Positions 8,430 to 16,908 of a stretch of 33,428 bases of DNA are shown here, one piece after another (position 1 is the first letter of the stretch; the number at the start of each line of letters is the position of its first letter). The stretch covers positions 1 to 33,428 of the forward strand of contig NAUB01000005.1 of NCBI GenBank assembly GCA_003676145.1, written 5' to 3'. The notes beneath the pieces were generated by a model. It made no database searches. It saw nothing but the letters and a program-made list of their open reading frames with translations, and was not told the DNA's origin. Origin of the DNA: a gamma proteobacterium symbiont of Stewartia floridana (lineage in GTDB: Bacteria; Pseudomonadota; Gammaproteobacteria; Chromatiales; Chromatiaceae). The position numbers were made by a program, and so were the translations under genes.

Positions 8430-9278
8430 ATGAATTTCGATTTTCCAACTTTTCTTGTTGTCGCCAGTGCATTGACCGGCGGCATCTGGCTATTGGATAG
8501 CATATTCTTTGCCAACAAACGAAGTGCAATGGCTCCGGATGTGGGTGAAGAGGCCGATGATTCAAGCCCGCTGGTTAGAAAAGAACCATTACTGGTTGAG
8601 TACTCCAAATCCTTCTTTCCGGTAATTTTTGCAGTGCTCATTTTACGCTCTTTCCTGGTGGAGCCTTTTCGTATTCCCTCCGGTTCCATGATGCCGACCC
8701 TGTTGGTTGGTGACTTCATTCTGGTGAATAAATTCAGTTACGGTATTCGACTGCCCGTGTTGAATAAAAAAGTCATCGATCTGGGGGATCCTCAACGGGG
8801 GGATCCGGTGGTCTTCCGCTATCCGAAACAACCGTGGATTGACTATATTAAACGGGTAGTGGCTGTACCTGGCGATAAGCTCTACTATCGAAATAAAACC
8901 CTTTTCGTCAATGGCGAACCGATGAAACAGATGCTGTTGGGGCAGTACACAGGTGTCGGGAGTGGCTCCCGCATGACCGGTGCGGTGATGGCGGTCGAGG
9001 ATCTCGATGGGATTGAACACAATATTCTGATCAATCCATTGGCACCCGATCTGCCAATGGGGTGTCAGGTTTTGAGACAAGGGCCGATAACCGTTCCTGA
9101 AGGACAATATTTTGTCATGGGTGATAACCGTGACAATAGTAATGACAGTCGCTGCTGGGGTTTTGTCCCGGATGAGAACCTTGTTGGTAAAGCGTTTGGC
9201 ATCTGGATGAACTGGGATTCCAACATCAGCGGTTTTCCACCGATTGCCTGGGAGAGAATAGGTAAAGGCATCGATTAG
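8430..9278 (+). CDS. lepB: Signal peptidase I LepB
   Basis: Inner-membrane serine protease of 282 aa that removes signal peptides from exported proteins. Two N-terminal hydrophobic helices (about 5-27 and 61-77) are followed by box B IPSGSMMPTL with nucleophile S86, and box D YIKRVVAVPGD with general base K141. The C-terminal box GDNRDNSNDSRCWGFVP is intact. Length is in the normal range for proteobacteria. Start ATG follows GCAGGTAAACC, a modest ribosome site. Transcription probably comes from lepA through the miniature element or from a promoter near 8401 (TACTAT), for which I see no good -35 box. Confidence 0.96.
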   Translation: MNFDFPTFLVVASALTGGIWLLDSIFFANKRSAMAPDVGEEADDSSPLVRKEPLLVEYSKSFFPVIFAVLILRSFLVEPFRIPSGSMMPTLLVGDFILVNKFSYGIRLPVLNKKVIDLGDPQRGDPVVFRYPKQPWIDYIKRVVAVPGDKLYYRNKTLFVNGEPMKQMLLGQYTGVGSGSRMTGAVMAVEDLDGIEHNILINPLAPDLPMGCQVLRQGPITVPEGQYFVMGDNRDNSNDSRCWGFVPDENLVGKAFGIWMNWDSNISGFPPIAWERIGKGID

Positions 9279-9584
9279 GGAGTCTTTATTGTCGATGTAA
9301 GATTCTAAATTCTATGCCATGTACTGATACCTGTGAAAGACGGGATAAACTGGAATTTCAGCATATAGGGTAAAGTATAAATTGTGGCTAAAGGTAATCA
9401 GAAATCAGCTGAACGAGAAAGCAAAGACCTCGAAAGAAATAATGCACAGAGAAAAACTCAAAGTTGCTGACTGTAATTCTTGCTAATTTAGTCAAATCCA
9501 AATTTAATTGTAGATAGTTGATGCAATCGTGTTCTTAGATTGAAGAAATAAATCTATTAGTATGACTTATTTGAGGAAGTAGAT
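9279..9584. other. AT-rich intergenic region between lepB and the DUF4845 gene
   Basis: 306 bases, clearly richer in A and T than the neighbouring genes. No repeat or terminator was recognised. A 28-codon frame beginning with GTG at 9384 and ending at 9470 encodes a very basic peptide starting VAKGNQKSAERESK. This recalls a small family of MAKGxxxSNRExKKPK proteins, but it diverges after about ten residues and lacks a clear ribosome site, so I do not call it a gene. Confidence 0.4.
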
Positions 9585-9959
9585 ATGCAATCCATCAAAA
9601 AACAGTATGGACTTACATTCATCAGCTGGCTGGTTATCTTAATTATTGCCGGTTTTCTGGTGATGATTGGGATCAAGATTACGCCTGTTTATATCGATCA
9701 CTATGCCGTGAAGTCTGCGCTTGAATCAGTAAAGAGCGAACCATTTGCTGTGCGAAAATCTAAGGTGGAATTGCGGAATTTAATTACGAAGAGACTCAAT
9801 ATTAATAGTATACGGCATGTGACGAAGGAGCATATAAAGATTAAGAGCGCTCCTGGATCAAGGATTATAAACATCTCCTACGAAGTTCGTCGACATATTG
9901 CGTATAATGCCGCGCTTGTCATGACATTTGATGAAACGGTTGAGCTAACTTCGAATTGA
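9585..9959 (+). CDS. DUF4845 protein with prepilin-like N-terminus
   Basis: Protein of 124 aa belonging, by position and pattern, to the DUF4845 family found between lepB and rnc in many gammaproteobacteria. Residues 9-32 (GLTFISWLVILIIAGFLVMIGIKI) form one hydrophobic helix preceded by a basic stretch, reminiscent of type IV pilin-like proteins; the remainder (about 36-124) should face the periplasm. TPVYIDHYAVKSALESV is a recognisable family segment. GAGGAAGTAGAT precedes the ATG, a reasonable ribosome site. Function unknown. Codon use is AT-richer than in its neighbours. Its stop overlaps the rnc start. Confidence 0.85.
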   Translation: MQSIKKQYGLTFISWLVILIIAGFLVMIGIKITPVYIDHYAVKSALESVKSEPFAVRKSKVELRNLITKRLNINSIRHVTKEHIKIKSAPGSRIINISYEVRRHIAYNAALVMTFDETVELTSN

Positions 9960-10633
9960 AGGCCGATATCAACAAGTTTTGCCGCGATCTGGGCTATACC
10001 TTCAATCAGCAAGAACTGATTGAACAGGCTTTGACTCACCGCAGTGCCGGTGGAAAAAACAACGAACGTCTTGAGTATTTGGGTGATTCCATTCTGGGAT
10101 TTGTGATTGCAGATGCGCTCTTCAGCCATTTCTCCAATGCCAGTGAAGGACAGCTGAGTCGGCTTCGTTCCGCATTGGTGAAACGGGATACCCTCGCCCA
10201 GGTTGCGAGGGAATTCAATCTTGGGGATTATCTGAAACTCGGGCAGGGTGAACTGCGCAGTGGTGGTCAAAGCAGGGATTCCATTCTAGCGGACAGTTTT
10301 GAAGCGGTTTTGGCCGCGGTCTATCTTGATGGTGGATATGAAGCGACCCGTTCAGTGATTCTGAAGATATTCTCACCCCGGTTGATTGCCCTGAGTCCCG
10401 AAAGCCAGCAGAAAGACCCTAAAACCCAACTTCAAGAGCATCTACAGGCAAACAAGGTCTCGCTTCCAAGCTACACTATCTTGGATGTCAGTGGAGATCC
10501 CCATGCCCAGCATTTCAAGGTTGAGTGCGTTGTTGAAGACCTGCAGAAAAAGAGTCAAGGTGAGGGGCACAGTCGAAGAAAAGCGGAGCAGGACGCCGCA
10601 TCAAAAATGTTGTCGGATCTGAATCATGAGTAA
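9956..10633 (+). CDS. rnc: Ribonuclease III
   Basis: Double-stranded RNA endonuclease of 225 aa that processes rRNA precursors and some mRNAs. The catalytic domain carries the signature NERLEYLGDSILGFVIADALF (about 36-56), with the metal-binding acidic residues in ERLEYLGD and the later DSFEAVLAAVYLDGG. The double-stranded RNA binding domain follows from DPKTQLQEHLQ to the end (SRRKAEQDAASKML). The start is a TTG inside the TGA of the DUF4845 gene (TTGA junction); no ATG exists before the conserved LGYTFNQQELIEQALTHRS, and the resulting N-terminus has family length. The weak start plus overlap implies translational coupling. It overlaps era by 8 bases. Confidence 0.95.
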   Translation: MKADINKFCRDLGYTFNQQELIEQALTHRSAGGKNNERLEYLGDSILGFVIADALFSHFSNASEGQLSRLRSALVKRDTLAQVAREFNLGDYLKLGQGELRSGGQSRDSILADSFEAVLAAVYLDGGYEATRSVILKIFSPRLIALSPESQQKDPKTQLQEHLQANKVSLPSYTILDVSGDPHAQHFKVECVVEDLQKKSQGEGHSRRKAEQDAASKMLSDLNHE

Positions 10634-11525
10634 GCTGAAGAATCACTGTGGCTATGCTGCGATTGTCGGACGGCCAAATGTTGGTAAATCCACCCTGTTG
10701 AACCAGATCCTCGGTGTCAGGCTGGCAATCACTTCACATAAAGCGCAAACCACAAGACATAGTGTTTTAGGGGTCAACAGTCTGGAAGGGGGGCAGATAA
10801 TCTATGTCGATACCCCAGGCATCCACCAGCGCAGTGATAATGCGATGAATCGCTACCTCAATCGTACCGCCCAATCCGTGCTGACGGGGGTGGATCTGCT
10901 GATCTTCGTGGTCGAGGCACTACGCTGGACTGAGGAGGATGAAAAGGTACTTGGCCTGATCAAGGAGAGTAAAATACCCGCAATTGCGGTTGTCAATAAA
11001 GTGGATCTGGTTAAACAGAAAGAGGCATTGTTACCCTATCTTTCCAAACTCTCAACGAGTTGTGAGTTTCTGGAAATCGTTCCTCTGTCTGCGAAAAAAG
11101 GTAAAAACCTGGATGCTCTGGAAGGGCTGGTATTGAATGCGCTTCCCGAGGCTGAAAATGTCTATCCAGATGACCAGCTGACCGATCGTCCGGAAAAGTT
11201 CTTTGCTGCGGAAATGATCAGGGAACAGATCACCAGACGCTATGCCAAGGAGTTGCCCTATGCGGTTTCCGTCGAGATCGAACGTTTCGAGGAGCAGCAG
11301 AGTCTGTATCGGATCAATGCCGTGATCTGGGTGGAAAAGCCCGGTCAGAAGGGCATCATCATCGGCAAAGATGGTCAGGCGTTGAAAGAGGTTGCTGTTC
11401 AAGCCAGAAAAGCGATGCAGGCCTTTTTCGATTGTAAGGTTCATCTTGAACTTTGGGTTAAAGTAAAAAAGAGCTGGTCGAGTGACGAAGCGGCTTTAGT
11501 CAGACTTGGATATGGTGAGCAGTGA
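10626..11525 (+). CDS. era: GTPase Era
   Basis: Essential GTPase of 299 aa that binds 16S rRNA through a KH domain and assists 30S subunit assembly. G1 is GRPNVGKS (15-22), the G2 region is TSHKAQTTRH, G3 is DTPG (62-65) and G4 is NKVD (124-127). The C-terminal KH domain has the usual GIIIGKDGQALKEVAVQAR core. Length is the usual one (about 300). It overlaps the end of rnc, in the conserved rnc-era-recO order. Confidence 0.97.
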   Translation: MSKLKNHCGYAAIVGRPNVGKSTLLNQILGVRLAITSHKAQTTRHSVLGVNSLEGGQIIYVDTPGIHQRSDNAMNRYLNRTAQSVLTGVDLLIFVVEALRWTEEDEKVLGLIKESKIPAIAVVNKVDLVKQKEALLPYLSKLSTSCEFLEIVPLSAKKGKNLDALEGLVLNALPEAENVYPDDQLTDRPEKFFAAEMIREQITRRYAKELPYAVSVEIERFEEQQSLYRINAVIWVEKPGQKGIIIGKDGQALKEVAVQARKAMQAFFDCKVHLELWVKVKKSWSSDEAALVRLGYGEQ

Positions 11526-11578
11526 AACCATCCAAGCTAGGGCTGGTTAAGACAACCATTTAATCTGAGACATCACAG

Positions 11579-12289
11579 ATGTCCCGTATCAACTTTATAC
11601 CTGCCTATGTTCTGCACAGGCGCGATTATCAGAATTCCAGTCTGTTGGTGGAATTATTCACGCCAGATGAAGGACGTCTTCCGGCGATTGCCAAAGGTGC
11701 AAAATCAGGACGTTCCAGCAAGGCTATTCTATTACAGCCCTTCCTGCCTCTCAGAGTTTCACTCAGTGGACGTGGAGAGATCAAGAGCCTGATCGAAGCA
11801 GAACAGAATGGTCAACCATTCAAACTGACTGGCGAGCGTATCTATTGCGGTTTTTACCTGAATGAACTGATTGTCAGGTTGATCGAAAGGGGGGATCCAT
11901 TTCCATCGCTTTTCGTTCACTATTGCCATATCCTTGCACAACTGGCGTCAGACGGGCCTGTCGGTGAGATACTGAGACAATTTGAACTGCAACTATTATC
12001 AGAGCTTGGATACGGATTATTGCTCGACCACACGGCGGATAGTGGGGACCCCATAAGAGAGGAGTTGCTGTATAACTATCTTGTTGAAGAGGGGCCCGTA
12101 GTATCGTCATCTGACAGTTCCGGGCTGAAGATTCATGGCAGCACTCTGATCGGTTTGCAAAACGGTGAATCATTGTCAAAACAGTCTGCTAAAGAGGCAA
12201 AACAGTTGATGCGATTTGTGCTCTCCCATTACCTGGGAGACAAGCCATTGAAAAGTCGCGAGCTGTTTACGGGACCAACAGTCGGATGA
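11579..12289 (+). CDS. recO: DNA repair protein RecO
   Basis: Recombination mediator of 236 aa that helps load RecA in the RecFOR pathway. The N-terminal OB-fold has the family pattern AYVLHRRDYQNSSLLVELFT, DEGRLPAIAKGAK and LQPFLPLRVS. The helical C-terminal part has FELQLLSELGYGLLLD, a strong RecO hallmark. The CxxC zinc-binding cysteines of Gram-positive RecO proteins are absent, as is normal for this group. The start lacks a strong ribosome site. It follows era after 53 bases. Confidence 0.93.
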   Translation: MSRINFIPAYVLHRRDYQNSSLLVELFTPDEGRLPAIAKGAKSGRSSKAILLQPFLPLRVSLSGRGEIKSLIEAEQNGQPFKLTGERIYCGFYLNELIVRLIERGDPFPSLFVHYCHILAQLASDGPVGEILRQFELQLLSELGYGLLLDHTADSGDPIREELLYNYLVEEGPVVSSSDSSGLKIHGSTLIGLQNGESLSKQSAKEAKQLMRFVLSHYLGDKPLKSRELFTGPTVG

Positions 12290-12455
12290 GTTTGTCTGTT
12301 TATGACAACTGACCCAATCGTTTAAAACGCTCGATAAAGATGTCTGAGAAGTTGGGCAAACAGCTGTAAAAAAGATATATTTACAGCATAAAGGTTTGTT
12401 GCCGGAATGATCATCTGTAAGGGGTTCTGCTACCTATGAGTCGAAAGGTAAGGGT

Positions 12456-13184
12456 ATGACAAAGAATGTAATGTTACTTGGGGTCAATATCGACCATGTG
12501 GCGACCTTGCGCCAGGCTCGGGGTACCCGCTATCCGGAGCCGGTACAGGCTGCACTGACGGCAGAGCAGGCGGGAGCCGATGCAATAACACTACATCTGC
12601 GTGAAGACAGGCGTCATATTCAGGACCGGGATGTGGAGATGCTCTCCGATCTGTTACAGACACGAATGAACCTGGAGATGGCGGCAACCCCGGAAATGGC
12701 AGCCATTGCCACCCGGTTTCAACCCCATGATTGTTGCCTGGTACCTGAGAAGCGTGAAGAGTTGACTACCGAGGGTGGTCTGGATGTGGCTTCAAAACTC
12801 GATTATATGACCGATTACTGCACTGAATTGAAAGAGGCGGGGATCCGGGTATCACTCTTCATCGATGCTGATTTGAATCAACTGGATGCAGCCAAGGCAT
12901 CAGGTGCCCCGGTGGTGGAGATTCATACCGGTCATTATGCTGATGCTACCAGCGAAACAGCGCGTCAAGCTGAACTGAAGCGAATTGTCGATGCGGTAGC
13001 CTATGGCAAAGGTCTTGGTCTCCAGGTCAATGCAGGGCATGGACTTGATTACCACAATGTGGCATCAATCGTGGAAATTGAAGGTATCAGAGAGTTGAAT
13101 ATCGGACACTCCATCGTCTGTCGGGCACTCTTCACCGGGCTTGATCAGGCAGTCCGTGAAATGAAGACACTGATGAAGCGATAG
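12456..13184 (+). CDS. pdxJ: Pyridoxine 5'-phosphate synthase PdxJ
   Basis: TIM-barrel enzyme of 242 aa that condenses 3-amino-2-oxopropyl phosphate with 1-deoxyxylulose 5-phosphate in vitamin B6 synthesis. Conserved segments are [47 protein letters not shown]-type [14 protein letters not shown] and [24 protein letters not shown] precedes the ATG. It sits after recO as in enteric bacteria, but the acpS gene that usually follows is not here. The 166 bases before it contain a weak 8-bp stem GCTGTAAA/TTTACAGC (12363-12387) without a T run. Confidence 0.96.
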   Translation: MTKNVMLLGVNIDHVATLRQARGTRYPEPVQAALTAEQAGADAITLHLREDRRHIQDRDVEMLSDLLQTRMNLEMAATPEMAAIATRFQPHDCCLVPEKREELTTEGGLDVASKLDYMTDYCTELKEAGIRVSLFIDADLNQLDAAKASGAPVVEIHTGHYADATSETARQAELKRIVDAVAYGKGLGLQVNAGHGLDYHNVASIVEIEGIRELNIGHSIVCRALFTGLDQAVREMKTLMKR

Positions 13185-13245
13185 CCTGATATTCCAGCTT
13201 GCCATTGATCTGGTGAGAAGCTTGAAAGGATAGCCAGGTTAGGGG

Positions 13246-14235
13246 TCATGCAGGCCCTTGAAGATGTGAGCGGGCAACAATTGCCAGAACAACCAATGCA
13301 AGGGTGATTGCCCATACCAGCAAATAGATGGACATCGCGCGTTTTGCCTTGGCTTTGTCTGCCCAGCTGCGAGGTTGAATGCCTTTGTATAGAAACAGCA
13401 GTTTGGCAGACAGGTTGACACAGACGATATTGGCAGCGAGTAACAAACCTGCACCCATCGCCAGGTCGACTCGACCATGCCCCAGGGTCAAACCGAATGC
13501 TGCAGCCGGTGGAAGCAGTGCCACCGCGACCATCACTCCCACCAAGACACTGGACAGGCCACTTGTCAGTGAGAGTGCCGCTGCGGCACCTGAAGCCAGT
13601 GCCAGAGCCAGCGAGTCGAGACCTACGTCAGTACGGGCCAACAGTTCTGGACTGGTCAGCTCGAACGGCCAGAGTAGGCCGATGATGTAAGCAAGGAGTA
13701 TGGCGATCAGTATTCCCGCAAGCAGTGTCTTCAGGGATTTCTTCATCAAGTGCATATCACCGAGTGCCGTTCCCAGGCCAAAAGCCAGATTCGGACCCAG
13801 CAGGGGAGCGATCACCATCGCACCAATCACCACCGCAACATTGTTTTTCACCAAACCGATGGCGGCGACCAACGTGGAGAGTATGACAAGAATGATGAAA
13901 TTACTGTCCAAATGGGTATTCTTGTCCACATTGGCATACATCGATTCTCTCGATGAAATGGCTTTGTCCTGATCTTTCTCCTTTTCGCTGGATGGTTGAG
14001 GCAGTGTGGCGTCAACCGGAAAAACGATAATCCTTGCCGTGGATTGTGCACCGAGTACATTTTGAAGAGTATCCAGTGCCGGCTGGACATTTTCGTCGGT
14101 TAACAGAATGCGTATCGCCTGGCGGCCGTCTTCACCCTCCCGGCCGGTACGGAAGTCCCTTGCTTTGTATTTTTCAGCGATCGCAGTAATGGTGTTTTCG
14201 CTGCTCGATTTAGCAATAACTTCAATTAACTTCAT
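13246..14235 (-). CDS. DUF389 hydrophobic membrane protein
   Basis: Protein of 329 aa in the DUF389 family (uncharacterised hydrophobic domain). Residues 1-75 form a small soluble N-terminal domain, then a charged linker (81-110, rich in Ser, Glu, Lys, Asp), then about six to seven hydrophobic helices starting NFIILVILSTLVAAIGL, with the family segment NNVAVVIGAMVIAPLLGPNLAFG. Function unknown; the fold suggests a transport or sensing role, which is only an inference. The ATG at 14235 has CAGGA seven bases before it. It lies 45 bases downstream of the spermidine-synthase-like gene, so the two may be co-transcribed, and converges on pdxJ with 61 bases between. Confidence 0.88.
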   Translation of the reverse strand: MKLIEVIAKSSSENTITAIAEKYKARDFRTGREGEDGRQAIRILLTDENVQPALDTLQNVLGAQSTARIIVFPVDATLPQPSSEKEKDQDKAISSRESMYANVDKNTHLDSNFIILVILSTLVAAIGLVKNNVAVVIGAMVIAPLLGPNLAFGLGTALGDMHLMKKSLKTLLAGILIAILLAYIIGLLWPFELTSPELLARTDVGLDSLALALASGAAAALSLTSGLSSVLVGVMVAVALLPPAAAFGLTLGHGRVDLAMGAGLLLAANIVCVNLSAKLLFLYKGIQPRSWADKAKAKRAMSIYLLVWAITLALVVLAIVARSHLQGPA

Positions 14236-14280
14236 GTCTGTTCCTGGTGGAAAAAACCAATTCTAGCGCAAAAGCTGAGA

Positions 14281-15066
14281 TCACTCCGGTAACCAGATCA
14301 GTTGTGAAATAATGGTTTCTGCCTGGATATTTCCATACACGGGCAAGGCCGCTTTCAGATTCAGCTCGGATGGTTCGGGAAACGGGTTGTTTGAGCAATA
14401 GAAAACAATGTTTTGCTGTCTTAGAACGTCGATTAAAGTGACCTGTTCGAAAATCTGTCTTAAGCGTACAAGCATGTCGATGATGTGCGATTCGCTCTCT
14501 GCCAGGAAATTAATGGCTACCACACCTTGAGGCAATAGCGCATTGGTTAAGTTTTGCAAAAAGGTCATTGTTTCGATCGGATTTGGCTGCTCCGGAGGGC
14601 AATGAATATCACAAATAATCAGATCAAACTGTTGTTGATTGTCATGTAGAAAGGATTCGGCTGATTGATTTCTGACAGGATAACTGCTGTCAAGATAGAA
14701 GCACTCCTTGGATAGGGTGATCATTTCGACTTCCGGTTCGATCGAGGTCACGGCTATCTCTGGATGATGAGACTCCAGGTAGCGCTCAATGGCACCGGAA
14801 CCCAAGCCCAGATTCAACATTTTTCCCGGTTTGTCTACAAACACCAGTGAGCATAACAGCGCTTTGATATAGTGCAGCACAGGATAACTGTGGTCTTCAG
14901 TAAACAACATCGATTGTACAGCACCGTCAGCTGTGCAGATCCAACGAAGAGAGTCGTATTCAAAGACTTCGCAGCTATGCTGAACTGAGCAATTGATGCG
15001 GGTGGCCTGTGGCTGTGCCATCTTGAACCAGGCCAGATCGATAAAGGGTGGTCTATTACTGGGCAT
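14281..15066 (-). CDS. Spermidine-synthase-fold (class I methyltransferase-like) protein
   Basis: Protein of about 261 aa with a Rossmann-type nucleotide fold: LNLGLGSGAIERYL is the glycine loop, followed by VTSIEPEVEMITLSKECF and FDLIICDIHCP at the positions of motifs II and IV. This resembles spermidine synthase (SpeE) homologues. The SpeE putrescine-site pattern around YHE is not visible (here FTEDHSYPVLHY), so I do not call a polyamine enzyme; the substrate is unknown. Start uncertain: the frame extends to a TTG at 15087, ATG codons exist at 15066 and 15021, and none has a good ribosome site. Codon use is somewhat AT-rich. Confidence 0.7.
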   Translation of the reverse strand: MPSNRPPFIDLAWFKMAQPQATRINCSVQHSCEVFEYDSLRWICTADGAVQSMLFTEDHSYPVLHYIKALLCSLVFVDKPGKMLNLGLGSGAIERYLESHHPEIAVTSIEPEVEMITLSKECFYLDSSYPVRNQSAESFLHDNQQQFDLIICDIHCPPEQPNPIETMTFLQNLTNALLPQGVVAINFLAESESHIIDMLVRLRQIFEQVTLIDVLRQQNIVFYCSNNPFPEPSELNLKAALPVYGNIQAETIISQLIWLPE

Positions 15067-15181
15067 GGGGCTGATTATTTCTGTCAATCAGGTATCGGAT
15101 CGGCAATACCTTAATTGTCCATGCACGGCTCTTCAAGTGTCACATCTCGTGATTGTGTTTCCTGCTGTTTAAGGCTGGTTT

Positions 15182-15610
15182 TCAGCCATTGATATAGCTT
15201 ACCAACTGTTCAATCATGAACTGTTGTTCCTCGATGATCGCTTTTACCAGGTCGCCGATCGAGATGATGCCGATCACCTTGCCATCTTTCATGACCGGAA
15301 GGTGGCGAACCCGTTTTTCAGTCATGATGGCCATACACTCCTCGATGCTCTGTTCCGGAGTAACCGCCACAACCTGACTGGTCATGATCTCTTTGACCTT
15401 GGTCTCTTTGGATAGCTGGCCTTGTGAGATAATCCCCCGAGCATAATCCCGTTCTGAAAAGAGGCCCACCACATTATCCCCATCCATCACCAACAGTGAA
15501 CCGATAGCGTGTTCAGCCATGGTCGCAAGTGCTTGAAAGACAGTCTCATTGGCATCGACGCTAAGGATATCGAAGCCCTTGTTCTGTAACAGTTGATTCA
15601 CGCTAGTCAT
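15182..15610 (-). CDS. CBS-pair protein
   Basis: Stand-alone tandem CBS-domain protein of 142 aa, a family that binds adenosyl ligands (AMP, ATP, NAD or SAM) and acts as an energy sensor. CBS1 covers about 10-65 (SLLVMDGDNVVGLFSERDYAR) and CBS2 about 75-130 (VRHLPVMKDGKVIGIISIGDLVK). The start at 15610 is strongly supported by AAAGGAGAGG at a spacing of five bases. A promoter is predicted at 15666-15694. Target unknown; the neighbours do not reveal it. Confidence 0.9.
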   Translation of the reverse strand: MTSVNQLLQNKGFDILSVDANETVFQALATMAEHAIGSLLVMDGDNVVGLFSERDYARGIISQGQLSKETKVKEIMTSQVVAVTPEQSIEECMAIMTEKRVRHLPVMKDGKVIGIISIGDLVKAIIEEQQFMIEQLVSYING

Positions 15611-15665
15611 TGACCTCTCCTTTCAGATTTATTGTTATTTGCACCACATGTTCAAGCGTTGGGTA

Positions 15666-15694
15666 GTTGTAACCGGCCCCGGCAGCATAGTCAA
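15666..15694 (-). promoter_or_regulatory. Predicted sigma-70 promoter of the CBS-pair gene
   Basis: On the minus strand, TTGACT (15694-15689), a 17-base spacer, then TACAAC (15671-15666). The -35 box matches the consensus at five of six positions, the -10 at four of six. A perfect 11-bp palindrome GAGAATTTCTC (15700-15710) lies directly upstream and could be an operator. Confidence 0.5.
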
Positions 15695-15710
15695 CTTGTG
15701 AGAATTTCTC

Positions 15711-16014
15711 TCAACTATAGAACAACATCCGCAGTTCGGCTCGGCTGAGATAGATTTCCACACGATTATCCTGGCGACCGGAAAGTCCATTTGCATAGTT
15801 ACATAGACACTCTTTCACGCTCTGAGGGAGTAGCAGTAACTGTTTGTAGCAGGTAATGGCTGTAGGCACAGGATCATCCCATGCAGAAAGCCAGGGGTAG
15901 CTCCTGGTTATGTGCGAAGCTGAGAAACAGAGCCGGCAGCCGGTCTGCTGAGCCTGGAGTTGTGTAAAATAGTACTGATCAAACGCCCTAAATCGGGGTA
16001 GAATCGTGCCCATG
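15711..16014 (-). CDS. Possible small hypothetical protein divergent from cysM
   Basis: The 395 bases between the CBS gene and cysM contain an open minus-strand frame of about 100 codons, from an ATG at 16014 (overlapping the cysM start) to a TGA at 15711. The last 65 residues look protein-like (PTAITCYKQLLLLPQSVKE, YANGLSGR and VEIYLSRAELRMLFYS). No ribosome site is visible before the ATG, and I recognise no family. It could be a real short gene, a remnant of a longer one, or chance; the same frame also stays open across the start of cysM, which lowers confidence. Confidence 0.3.
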
Positions 16015-16905
16015 CAATATAAAACCATCGAAGACTTCATTGGCAATACCCCGCTGGTTCGTCTGCAGCGCCTTGCCGAAGATAACGGCAATACTGTGTT
16101 AGTGAAACTGGAAGGGAATAATCCTGCCGGTTCGGTTAAAGACAGGCCAGCCCTGAGTATGATCCGCCTTGCCGAGGCAAGGGGTAGCATCAAGCCCGGA
16201 GACACTCTGATCGAGGCCACCAGTGGCAATACGGGGATTGCTCTGGCCATGGCAGCCGCGATCAAGGGATATCATATGATTCTGGTGATGCCGGAACACA
16301 TGAGTCTTGAGCGCCGGGCCGTGATGAAGGCCTATGGTGCCGAGCTGATCCTGACCCCGAAAGAGGGCAGTATGGAAGCGGCCATTGATAAAGCGCGGGA
16401 GCTCGAATCTGCCGGCAAAGGGGTGATCCTGGATCAGTTCTCCAATCAGGATAATCCTCAGGCGCATATCGAGGGTACCGGGCCGGAGATTTGGCGGGAT
16501 ACGGATGGCAGAGTAACCCATTTTGTCAGTGCCATGGGCACCACCGGAACCATCATGGGCACTTCAAGTTTCCTCAAATCGAAAGATCCTAAAATCGAGA
16601 TTGTCGGTGTGCAACCTATGGAAGGCGCCAGTATTCCGGGTATCCGTCGCTGGCCGGAGGAGTATCTGCCGAAGATCTATGATGCCAGCCGGGTTGACCG
16701 GATTATCGATATATCCCAACAGGATGCTGAGCAGACTACCCGTGATCTGGCAGCGAAGGAGGGTATCTTTGCCGGTATCTCATCCGGCGGTGCGGTGGCA
16801 GCTGCGTTGAAACTCTCGCAAACTGTTGAAAATGCTGTGATCGTAGCGATTATTTGTGATCGTGGTGATCGATATCTGTCTACTGATGTTTTCCCTGCGT
16901 ACTGA
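16006..16905 (+). CDS. cysM: Cysteine synthase B (CysM)
   Basis: PLP-dependent O-acetylserine sulfhydrylase B of 299 aa; makes cysteine from O-acetylserine and sulfide or thiosulfate. The PLP lysine is K45 in NNPAGSVKDR, the phosphate-binding loop is EATSGNTGIALAMA, and the CysM-type segments GPEIWRDTDGRVTHFVS, IPGIRRWPEEYLPKIY and AIICDRGDRYLSTDVF are present. The start is GTG at 16006 (GGGG seven bases before) or ATG at 16012, two codons later. A TAGAAT at 15999-16004 could be part of a -10 box, but it lies too close for a normal leader. First gene of a tight operon: rlmD begins three bases after its stop. Confidence 0.95.
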   Translation: MPMQYKTIEDFIGNTPLVRLQRLAEDNGNTVLVKLEGNNPAGSVKDRPALSMIRLAEARGSIKPGDTLIEATSGNTGIALAMAAAIKGYHMILVMPEHMSLERRAVMKAYGAELILTPKEGSMEAAIDKARELESAGKGVILDQFSNQDNPQAHIEGTGPEIWRDTDGRVTHFVSAMGTTGTIMGTSSFLKSKDPKIEIVGVQPMEGASIPGIRRWPEEYLPKIYDASRVDRIIDISQQDAEQTTRDLAAKEGIFAGISSGGAVAAALKLSQTVENAVIVAIICDRGDRYLSTDVFPAY

Positions 16906-16908
16906 GTA

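Noticed and set aside
9384-9470. A 28-codon basic peptide frame as a gene
   Set aside because: Only the first ten residues resemble a known small family, and no ribosome site is present; kept as an observation only.
12363-12387. Stem GCTGTAAA/TTTACAGC before pdxJ as a terminator of the rnc-era-recO operon
   Set aside because: The stem is AT-rich and not followed by a T run; it is too weak to call.
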